DNA of 64,000 bases from Cellulomonas fulva (GTDB taxonomy: Bacteria > Actinomycetota > Actinomycetes > Actinomycetales > Cellulomonadaceae), in contig NZ_JAHBOH010000001.1 of the NCBI RefSeq assembly GCF_018531375.1, forward strand, positions 1 to 64,000, given 5' to 3'. The notes beneath the pieces are model-generated. The model saw nothing but the letters and a program-made list of their open reading frames with translations. It ran no database searches and was not told where the DNA came from. Made by a program: the position numbers and the translations under genes. Of this stretch, positions 57,175-64,000 are shown piece by piece; the stretch's first letter is position 1, and each line of letters starts with the position of its first letter.

Positions 57175-58348
57175 CGGGCACCTCCGTGGCCGGCGACGAA
57201 GCCGGGCGTGGCGGGCGCAGGCGCCGGGCGCCCCGCACGCGCCAGACGACGGCCGCGACCAGCAGCAGGAACGCGGCGACGCCGAACGCGAACGCCGGCC
57301 AGCCCGGCCACCAGTCGGGCGCGTTCGACGCGGCGCCGTCGTCGACCGTGGCTCCCGCCGCATCGGCGGGCCGGACCGCGAACGTGATCTCGACGGGCGT
57401 ACCCGACGTGGCGGACGTCGCGACGAGCGTGTGCGTCCCGGTCTCGAGGTCGGCGGGCAGCTGCAGCAGGCCGGCGAACGCTCCCCCGGTCCCGACCGTG
57501 AGCGGCCCGACCGCGGCGATCCCGTCGTCGAGCAGCACGACGACCTGCTCGCCCTGGGTGAACCCGCGACCGGTGAACGCGAGCACGTGCCCCGGCACGG
57601 CCCCCGTGGTGTCGGCGACGAGCTCGCGCTCGGTGGCCACCGGGCCATCGTCGGGCGCCGCGGTGGGCGCGGCCGTCGGGACCGCGGCGCCGCTCGTCGG
57701 CTCCGCACCGCCCTGCGCGGCCGCGGTCGGCTCCGCCGGCGCGGGAGAGGTCGGCGCCGACGTGGGTGCCGCCGCGGGCTCGTCGACCAGGTCGGTGAAC
57801 GCGATCGGCGTGAACGTCTCGTTGCGCGCGTTGGTGACCCCGTGCGCGCCGATCGTGATGATCCCGCAGGTCACCTCGCGGCAGTCGACCGTCCTGAGGC
57901 CGCCGTCGCGGTCGGCGGCCTGGAACGTCGGCCCGGGCACCGTCATCGTCGTCGACCAGGTGCCGTCGGCCGCGACCGTGCCGCCGTTCGCGGCGTCCTC
58001 GGTGTCGGACCCGGGGAACGCCACGAAGCGCTGGTAGCCCGCGTTGTCCTTGCCCTCCGTGTCCGGCACGTAGAGGTAGTCCCCGGCGCCGACCGTGCCG
58101 CCCTGGCTGGGCCGCCAGCCCTCGCCGACCCAGCCGAACAGCACGTAGATCCCGCCGAACCCGCCCGGGATCGACTGGAAGCCGCGCCCGGACACCGTGA
58201 CCGGGGTCGAGTACGTGACGTCCGCCTGCGCCTCCCCCTGCTCGTTGCGCACGGTGACGTCGGCGGCCGCGTGCGCGGGCGCCGCGAGCAGCGGGGCGGC
58301 GAGCGCCGCCAGGAGGGCGGCGAGCACGGTGGGTCGGGTGCGGTTCAC
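57167..58348 (-). CDS. Membrane-anchored surface protein of the heme operon
   Basis: 393 aa from a GTG with GGAGG upstream, overlapping hmuV by GTGA. Signal peptide ending PAHA. The first module (about 30-185) has VTVSGRGFQSIPGGFGGIYVLFGWVGEGWRPS and a Cys pair (VDCREVTCGI). It is similar to part of the 61467-63929 protein. A Pro/Ala/Thr stalk, an Ig-like beta domain (GHVLAFTGRGFTQGEQVVVLL) and a C-terminal membrane helix follow. Role in heme capture is inferred from the operon; the family is not otherwise recognised. Confidence 0.72.
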   Translation of the reverse strand: MNRTRPTVLAALLAALAAPLLAAPAHAAADVTVRNEQGEAQADVTYSTPVTVSGRGFQSIPGGFGGIYVLFGWVGEGWRPSQGGTVGAGDYLYVPDTEGKDNAGYQRFVAFPGSDTEDAANGGTVAADGTWSTTMTVPGPTFQAADRDGGLRTVDCREVTCGIITIGAHGVTNARNETFTPIAFTDLVDEPAAAPTSAPTSPAPAEPTAAAQGGAEPTSGAAVPTAAPTAAPDDGPVATERELVADTTGAVPGHVLAFTGRGFTQGEQVVVLLDDGIAAVGPLTVGTGGAFAGLLQLPADLETGTHTLVATSATSGTPVEITFAVRPADAAGATVDDGAASNAPDWWPGWPAFAFGVAAFLLLVAAVVWRVRGARRLRPPRPASSPATEVPGA

Positions 58349-59148
58349 GGGTGCCTCCGGACGGGGACGACGACGAGCTCGGGCGGGCCCGCGGCGCGCT
58401 CCCGGCGGATGACGTCGATGGGGTGGGCGTACACGCGCGTGAGCAGCTCGGGCGTGAGGACCTCGTCGGGCGTACCGGTCGCGGCGACCCCGCCCCGCTC
58501 GAGCACCGTCACGCGGTCGGCGTACGCCGCCGCCAGCGACAGGTCGTGCAGCACGACGACGACCGCCATGCCCAGGCCCGCGCACCGGCGCGCGATGCCG
58601 AGCACCTGCTCCTGGTGCGCGATGTCCAGGGCCGCGGTCGGCTCGTCGAGCAGCAGGACGCCCGTGCCCTGCGCCAGGACGCGCGCGAACGCCGTGCGTG
58701 CCTTCTCCCCGCCGGACAGGGTGGGGAACGTCCGGACGGCGAGGTGACCGACGTCGGTGGCGCGCAGCGCCGCGTCGACGACGACCTCGTCCTGGTCGGC
58801 GGCGGGCGTGCCCCGCCACGGCGCGCGACCCATGGCCACGACCTGCTCCGCCGTGAACGGGAACGTCAGTGTGTGCTCCTGGAGCAGCACCGCGCGCCGG
58901 CGCGCCAGCTCGGCCGCAGCGGGCAGGGGCTCGCCGGCCAGCCGGACCTCGCCCGCGTCGGGCGTGCGGTCACCCGCCAGCACGGCGAGCAGCGTGCTCT
59001 TGCCCGCGCCGTTCGGTCCGACGAGCGCGTGGACCTGACCGGCGGCCACCGCGACGTCCACGCCGTCGACGACCGGGCGGCCGCCGAGGACCACGCGCAC
59101 GCCGTGCGCGGTCAGCGCCGGCGCCCGGTCCGCGGTCGCGGCGCTCAT
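58345..59148 (-). CDS. hmuV: Heme ABC transporter ATPase
   Basis: 267 aa. Walker A GPNGAGKS near residue 44, Q-loop LLQEHTLTFPFT, signature LSGGEKAR near 147 and Walker B VLLLDEPTAALD. The signature and FPFTAEQVVAMGR region are of the HmuV/FecE type. ATG overlaps the hmuU stop (ATGA). Confidence 0.92.
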   Translation of the reverse strand: MSAATADRAPALTAHGVRVVLGGRPVVDGVDVAVAAGQVHALVGPNGAGKSTLLAVLAGDRTPDAGEVRLAGEPLPAAAELARRRAVLLQEHTLTFPFTAEQVVAMGRAPWRGTPAADQDEVVVDAALRATDVGHLAVRTFPTLSGGEKARTAFARVLAQGTGVLLLDEPTAALDIAHQEQVLGIARRCAGLGMAVVVVLHDLSLAAAYADRVTVLERGGVAATGTPDEVLTPELLTRVYAHPIDVIRRERAAGPPELVVVPVRRHP

Positions 59149-60254
59149 GCCCAGCCGCCCGAGGTCCGGCGCGTGCGGCGCAGCAGCCAGAAGAAGAACG
59201 GGCCGCCGACGAGCGCGGTCAGCATGCCGATCGGCAGGTCCGCGTAGGGCACCGCGGTGCGCGCGACGAGGTCGGCGACCAGCAGCAGCACGGCGCCGCC
59301 CAGCGCGCTCGCGGGGAGCAGGACGCGGTGACCGGGTCCGACGACCATGCGCACCAGGTGCGGCACGACGAGACCGACGAACGAGATGATCCCGCAGAAC
59401 GCGACCGCGGCACCCGTGAGCAGGGCGACCACGACGATCGACACCCGCCGGAGCCGCTCGACGTCGACGCCCAGGTGGCTTGCCGCCCGGTCGCCGAGCG
59501 CGAGCAGGTCGAGCCTGCGGGCGAGCGTCTGCACCGCGACCAGGCCCAGCACGACGAGCACCGCGACGACCCCGACGTAGGGCCACCGCGTGCCGTTGAG
59601 CGAGCCGAGCTGCCAGAAGACGATCTGCTCGCGCGCCTGGGTGTCCCCGAGGAACGTGAGGAACGCCAGGCCGGCGCCGGCGACCGCGTTGACCGCGATG
59701 CCGGTGAGGATCAGGGTGACCACCTCCGTGCGACCGTTCGCGCGCGAGAGCGCGTAGACCGCGAACGCGGTCACCAGCGCCCCGGCGAACGCGAGCACCG
59801 CGATGGTCCACGTCCCCAGGAACGTCAGACCGAAGACGATCACCGAGCTCGCGGCGAGGGCCGCGCCGCTCGAGACGCCGACGACGCCGGGCTCCGCGAG
59901 GGGGTTGCCGAACACGCCCTGCATCACCGCGCCCGCCGTCGCGAGCGCGGCACCGACCAGCATCGCCATGGCGATGCGGGGGAACCGGATCGTCCACAGC
60001 GCCTCGTCGGCCAACGGGTGGCTCGCGGCGGACGCGCCGTCCAGCCCGAGCCGCCGCAGGACCGACCCGACCACCTCGGCCGGCGGCACGTGGAGCTGAC
60101 CCACCACGGCGGCGACGAGCGCCGCCGCCACGAGCGCGACCAGGACGACGAGCAGCACGACGGCCCGCCGACGGTCGGTGGCCGGCGGGCGCGGCTCGTC
60201 GACGCGGGTGGCACCGGCGAGGTCGAGCGCGTTCGTGCCGGTCGAGAAGTCCAT
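59145..60254 (-). CDS. hmuU: Heme ABC transporter permease
   Basis: 369 aa, FecCD/BtuC family with about ten membrane helices. IRFPRIAMAMLVGAALATAG, GNPLAEPGVVGVSSGAA and FVGLVVPHLVRMVVGPGHR are the family signatures. The first 30 residues are cytoplasmic. The start overlaps the hmuT stop by one base (TGATG). Confidence 0.93.
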   Translation of the reverse strand: MDFSTGTNALDLAGATRVDEPRPPATDRRRAVVLLVVLVALVAAALVAAVVGQLHVPPAEVVGSVLRRLGLDGASAASHPLADEALWTIRFPRIAMAMLVGAALATAGAVMQGVFGNPLAEPGVVGVSSGAALAASSVIVFGLTFLGTWTIAVLAFAGALVTAFAVYALSRANGRTEVVTLILTGIAVNAVAGAGLAFLTFLGDTQAREQIVFWQLGSLNGTRWPYVGVVAVLVVLGLVAVQTLARRLDLLALGDRAASHLGVDVERLRRVSIVVVALLTGAAVAFCGIISFVGLVVPHLVRMVVGPGHRVLLPASALGGAVLLLVADLVARTAVPYADLPIGMLTALVGGPFFFWLLRRTRRTSGGWA

Positions 60255-61384
60255 CAGGACCCCGGCGCGTAGATCGCCCGGGCGAGCGCGTCGAGCGTGT
60301 CCGCGGCGCGCGGCCCGAAGCTGAGCACCTGGGTGTCGGGCATGTCGACGACGCGCCGGTGCTGACCGGCGGGGGTCTGCGCGACGGCCGGCAGCCGCTC
60401 GAGCAGGCCGTCCACGCCGCCCACGGACTCGAGCCCCTTCGTCATCACGATGATCAGGTCGGGCTGTGCCTTCACGAGCCCCTCGTCGTTGACGGGCTTC
60501 ATCCCGTCCCAGCCGATCTCGGCCGCGACGTCGAGCCCGCCGACCCCGTCGATCAGGTCGTCCGCGCCCGAGCCCTCGCCGAACATGTAGTAGACGCCGG
60601 CCTGGCCGCGGACGTAGAGGAACACCATCCGCAGCCTGTCGTTGGTGGCCTGCGGCGCGACGCTCGCGATCTCGGCGACCTTGGCGTCGATCTCCTCCTG
60701 CGCACGCTCGGCGAGCTCCGTTCCGAGCTCGGGGACCCCGAGCGCGTCCGCGACCTGCTGCGTCAGGTCCGCGACGCCGTCGAGGCTGCGGTGCGAGTCC
60801 ACCACGACCACCGGGATGCCCGCGTCGCGCAGCTGCAGCACCACGTCCCACGGGCCGATGGACGTGTCGGTGATGACGACGCTCGGGTTCAGGCCCAGCA
60901 CGGCCTCACCCGACAGCTCGTGCCCGCCGGGCGTGACGTTGGGCAGGTCCGCGATCTCGTCGAACGCCGACGACGTGTCCCGGCCGACGACGTCGTCCCC
61001 CAGCCCCAGCTCGAAGACGGTGCGGGCGAGCGTGCCGTACACGTCGAACGCGAGGATCCGGCTCACGTCGGTCACCGTCACCTCGGTGCCCTGCGCGTCG
61101 GTGACGGTCACCGGCAGCTGCGGCTGCGGGTCGGCGGAGACGGGCTCGACCGCCGCGTCCGCGACGCGCGCGCTGCTGGCGCCGACGTAGGACGCCGGGT
61201 CCGCCAGCGGGGTCGCGTCGGCGAGGGTCGTGGCTGTGCCGACGGTGCCGACGGTGCCGACGGCGTCCTCGCCGGTCGCCGATCCGGGCGCGGGCGAGGC
61301 GCCGCACGCGGTCAGCAGGGCGAGGAGGGCGACGAGCGCCGCGGACGCTCCTGCGAGGGAACGGCGGGTGCGCGGGACGGACAA
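60254..61384 (-). CDS. hmuT: Heme-binding lipoprotein
   Basis: 376 aa, probable TTG start (no ATG or GTG fits) with AGGAAG upstream. Signal with lipobox LTAC near residue 26, then a GTVGTVGT repeat. The class-III binding fold begins VTVTDAQGTEVTVTD and contains RILAFDVYGTLARTVFELGLGD and VVVDSHRSLDG. Delivers heme to HmuUV. Confidence 0.9.
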   Translation of the reverse strand: MSVPRTRRSLAGASAALVALLALLTACGASPAPGSATGEDAVGTVGTVGTATTLADATPLADPASYVGASSARVADAAVEPVSADPQPQLPVTVTDAQGTEVTVTDVSRILAFDVYGTLARTVFELGLGDDVVGRDTSSAFDEIADLPNVTPGGHELSGEAVLGLNPSVVITDTSIGPWDVVLQLRDAGIPVVVVDSHRSLDGVADLTQQVADALGVPELGTELAERAQEEIDAKVAEIASVAPQATNDRLRMVFLYVRGQAGVYYMFGEGSGADDLIDGVGGLDVAAEIGWDGMKPVNDEGLVKAQPDLIIVMTKGLESVGGVDGLLERLPAVAQTPAGQHRRVVDMPDTQVLSFGPRAADTLDALARAIYAPGS

Positions 61385-61466
61385 GGGTGCCTGCTTCCTG
61401 GTGGTACGTGGCGACGACCGCGCGGCGGTGCGGTGCTCATGCGAGCCCGCCCCGCCGCGCCGGGTG

Positions 61467-63929
61467 TCACTTGACGGTGATGCTCCGCACCGTCGACGTG
61501 GCCTTGGCGACCGTGGACGAGCCCGCGTAGACGGCCGTGACCTTCCACGTGCCGGCCTTCGTGAGCCTCGGCGAGACCGCGGTGGCCTGGCCGTTCGCGA
61601 GCGTCACCGTGCGGGCCACGGTCGCGCCGGTCGACGACTTCCAGGTCACCGTGACCGTGCCCGTGGCCGGCACGCCGGTCGAGCGGACCGTCACCTTGAC
61701 GCTGGACGTCGCGTTCCTGGCGACCGTCGCGCGGCTCGGCGTGGCCGTGACCGTCGCGGCACCCTTGGTGACCTTGACGACGGCCTTCGCGCTCGCCGCC
61801 TTGTGGTTGGCGTCGCCCGAGTACGTCACGACGAGCGTGCGCGTCCCGGCCGCGAGCCTGCCGCCCGCGATCGTGACCTTCGCCGAGCCGCTCTTCAGCG
61901 TGCCGGTGCCCAGGACCGTCGAGCCGAGCTTGACGGTCACCTTGCCGGTGGGCGTCGCGACGCCCGCCGGGCCGGAGACCTTCGCGGTGACCGCGACGGC
62001 CTTGCCCGCCACGGCCGTGGACGGTGCCGTGACGGTGGGCTTCGGCGTGGCCTTGGCGACGGTGAGCGTGGCCGGGGTCGTCTCGACGGTGCCCGCCGGG
62101 TTGGTCAGCACCGCGCGGTACAGCGAGCCCGACTGCGCCACGGCGCTCGTCGCGACCGTGAGGCGACGCGAGTCCGCGTCGGGAACCGTGGTCCAGCTCA
62201 CGCCCTTGTCGGTCGAGACCTGCCACGCGTAGTCGACGTACCTGCCCGTCGTCGTGACCGCGAACCCGGCCGACGAGCCCACCGGGACGGACACGTCCGC
62301 GGGCGGGGTCGTCACGACGAGGCCGGGGATGTCGACGATCAGCCGCGCCGGGTCGGTGCGCACGGACGCGTTGCCGTCCTTGACGACGGCACGGAACAGC
62401 GCACCGTTGTCGGTCGACGCGGTCGTGAGCTCGTAGCTCGCGGCGGCCGCACCCGCGACGGGCTTCCAGGAGACGCCCTCGTCGTCGCTGCGCTCCCAGC
62501 CGAACGTCGCCGCGGTCGCGCCCGCGGCGGCCTGCGCGGTGAAGGTCGCGACGTCGCCCTCGGTCGCTCGGGCGTCCTGCGGCCCCGCCCCGGCCAGCTC
62601 GGCCGTGCCGAAGGAGATCGGCACGGACAGCTCCTGCGACGCGTTGGCGGCGGCCCCGCCGGCCGCGTACGTGTAGACGCCGTAGCTGCCGGCGAGCGCG
62701 TCGGCGGCGGACACGGTCAGGGTCGTGGTGAACGACCCGTCCGGCTCGACCAGGACGTACGCGGCATTGGTCCCGGCGGGGTTGAGGATGTCGAACGACT
62801 CCTGCGGGAGGGCCCACTTCTGGTCGATGACCTTGCGGGCCGAGCTCGCGGCCCCGGCGGACGGTCGCCACACGTCGGCGAACTTGCCGAAGATGACGTA
62901 CACGCCGGTGGGCTTGCCGGGCAGCGGGGGCCGGTTCGCGCCGATGTTGGCGTTCGGCTGGAAGCCCGTGCCGGTGACCGTGATCGTCGTGGCCGCGTCG
63001 GCGTAGAAACCCGACGTCTGCGAGACCTCGAGCGAGGGCTCCCAGATCGTCCACGCCACGTCGAGGGGCACGGTCGGCTTGGCGGCATCGCGCGCGCCGC
63101 CGCTCGAGTACCAGTACGACGACTGGCCGGTGAGCTCCTGGAACGCCACGAAGTCCTGCGGGAAGGAGCCCCACGTCGCGCCCGTGCGCGTCTGCGCGGT
63201 CCCCGCGGTCGTGACCTCGACGCCCAGGTAGTCGGGCGTCACCGTCAGCCCGGTCGGCGTGACCTCGACGTCGGTGAGCGTCGCGAGCGTGACCTCACGC
63301 GGCGCGATCGCCTCCCACTGCTCCTGGTCCTCCATGCTCGCGCCGTAGCCCGACGCGGTGGCGGTGAGCGTGCCGGTGCCGTCCGCGGCGACCGTGAGCT
63401 CGGGGTCGGTCGCGGTCCAGTACGTGAGTCCGCCGTAGAACGCCACGGTGAACGACCCGTCCCAGGCGATCTCGGCGGTGCCGGCGGCGACGTCCACCGC
63501 GCCCTCGCCCGCCGACAGGCGCACGCGGTTCTTCGAGACGTTCGTCGTGCTGGCGGCGCTCACCGCGGCGCCGGACGGGTTCTGGCACCGGGTCGCCCAC
63601 GTCGGCTGCGCGTACCCGCCCGCGGCGTCCGGCTTCTCGACGGTGACGTCGCCGTCGACCGTCCGGTAGAAGCCGTCCGCCTCGGTCCACACCCGCGACG
63701 AGCCGGTGTTCCCGGCGGCGCCGGCCGAGAGGAAGTTGCAGCCGCCGAAGTAGGCGCCGCCGCCGACCTCGTCGGACAGCCCCCAGGTCAGCTCGACGCC
63801 GTCGACGGCGACAGGCGACGGGTCCTCGGCCGCGGTCGCGGGCGCCGCGAGGGCGACGCCGAGCCCCGCGACGAGCGCGAGGGCGCCCGCGGACGCCACC
63901 GCCCGCGCGCCGAACGCACTGATGCGCAT
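61467..63929 (-). CDS. htaA: Secreted HtaA-type heme-binding protein with Ig-like repeats
   Basis: 820 aa; ATG with GAAGGGA 6 nt upstream. Signal peptide ending ATAAE. The HtaA-type domain (about 35-290) carries GGAYFGGCNFLSAG, WATRC and YGGLTYWTATDPEL. Then comes the same VYVIFG...WRPS module as in the 57167-58348 protein, two Ig/PKD-like domains (WERSDDEGVSWKPV, WQVSTDKGVSWTTV) and three Big3-like beta repeats. There is no membrane anchor or LPxTG at the end, so it is secreted or held non-covalently. First gene of the operon, behind an iron box. Confidence 0.83.
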   Translation of the reverse strand: MRISAFGARAVASAGALALVAGLGVALAAPATAAEDPSPVAVDGVELTWGLSDEVGGGAYFGGCNFLSAGAAGNTGSSRVWTEADGFYRTVDGDVTVEKPDAAGGYAQPTWATRCQNPSGAAVSAASTTNVSKNRVRLSAGEGAVDVAAGTAEIAWDGSFTVAFYGGLTYWTATDPELTVAADGTGTLTATASGYGASMEDQEQWEAIAPREVTLATLTDVEVTPTGLTVTPDYLGVEVTTAGTAQTRTGATWGSFPQDFVAFQELTGQSSYWYSSGGARDAAKPTVPLDVAWTIWEPSLEVSQTSGFYADAATTITVTGTGFQPNANIGANRPPLPGKPTGVYVIFGKFADVWRPSAGAASSARKVIDQKWALPQESFDILNPAGTNAAYVLVEPDGSFTTTLTVSAADALAGSYGVYTYAAGGAAANASQELSVPISFGTAELAGAGPQDARATEGDVATFTAQAAAGATAATFGWERSDDEGVSWKPVAGAAAASYELTTASTDNGALFRAVVKDGNASVRTDPARLIVDIPGLVVTTPPADVSVPVGSSAGFAVTTTGRYVDYAWQVSTDKGVSWTTVPDADSRRLTVATSAVAQSGSLYRAVLTNPAGTVETTPATLTVAKATPKPTVTAPSTAVAGKAVAVTAKVSGPAGVATPTGKVTVKLGSTVLGTGTLKSGSAKVTIAGGRLAAGTRTLVVTYSGDANHKAASAKAVVKVTKGAATVTATPSRATVARNATSSVKVTVRSTGVPATGTVTVTWKSSTGATVARTVTLANGQATAVSPRLTKAGTWKVTAVYAGSSTVAKATSTVRSITVK

Positions 63930-63975
63930 GGTGATCCCTTCAGGAGTCATCTGGTCCGGCGCCCCCAGCCGGTGA

Positions 63976-63994
63976 TGAGGTGAGCCTAACCTCA
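63976..63994. promoter_or_regulatory. DtxR/IdeR-type iron box
   Basis: TGAGGTGAGCCTAACCTCA is a 19-bp near-palindrome matching the DtxR/IdeR consensus TTAGGTTAGSCTAACCTAA at nearly all core positions. It lies 47 nt upstream of the first heme-operon gene, so the operon should be repressed by Fe-bound DtxR/IdeR. The promoter itself probably lies at or beyond the right edge. Confidence 0.82.
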
Positions 63995-64000
63995 TATCAG

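Noticed and set aside
61230..63983. 917-codon plus-strand open frame
   Set aside because: Antisense to hmuT and the secreted HtaA protein; Arg/Gly/Asp-rich shadow.

Overview
The window is very GC-rich, has many GTG starts and short coding overlaps, and carries marker genes of Actinobacteria: NucS, a FilP/Scy-type coiled coil, PimB-like mannosyltransferase, an HtaA/HmuTUV heme system and a DtxR-type iron box. Together with a large cluster of intracellular glycosidases this suggests a cellulolytic actinobacterium, most likely Cellulomonadaceae. That placement is an inference from gene content, not from a search.

Layout. 1-400: promoter and leader of an rRNA operon that reads off the left edge on the minus strand. 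0.5-10.4 kb: thioredoxin-like/TPR protein (YbbN), a lipoprotein and membrane protein pair, a DivIVA/FilP-like coiled coil, two alpha/beta hydrolases, a HAD phosphatase and a small Cys-rich protein. 10.5-28.1 kb: a carbohydrate locus with GH1, GH31 (YicI-type alpha-xylosidase), GH42 and GH95 enzymes, a LacI regulator, a three-gene ABC importer (solute-binding lipoprotein plus two permeases), GH3, a VOC protein and a tatA. 28.2-31 kb: nagA, nucS and a DUF2550-like gene. 30.7-42.7 kb: the complete F1Fo ATP synthase operon (atpBEFHAGDC) preceded by prfA-prmC-sua5-wecA-atpI and rpmE. 42.7-48.5 kb: a TfoX-like gene, pimB, a DinB-like gene and an osmoprotectant (OpuA/ProU) importer. 48.9-54.7 kb: rho, thrB, thrC, hom. 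54.8-64 kb: an iron-regulated heme uptake operon with three HtaA-type domains, HmuTUV and a membrane-anchored surface protein.

The most interesting system is the 10.5-28.1 kb locus. GH95 (fucosidase), GH42 (galactosidase), GH31 (alpha-xylosidase with every YicI active-site residue at the same numbering) and GH1/GH3 (beta-glucosidases) match the linkages of fucosylated xyloglucan side chains and backbone. None of the enzymes has a signal peptide, and a dedicated ABC importer is present, so the locus reads as import of whole xyloglucan oligosaccharides followed by cytoplasmic disassembly. A 14-bp palindrome of LacI-family type (TCGAAnCGnTTCGA) lies before the GH42 operon, the ABC-GH95 operon, the GH3 gene, the VOC gene and tatA, and a 12/14 match lies before lacI itself. 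The inclusion of a Tat translocase subunit in this regulon fits the twin-arginine-like signal on the solute-binding lipoprotein and may be a new arrangement.

Housekeeping genes are mostly translationally coupled by 1-4 bp overlaps (ATGA, GTGA, TGATG). Strong hairpins follow rho and rpmE. No tRNA, CRISPR array, IS element or prophage gene was seen.
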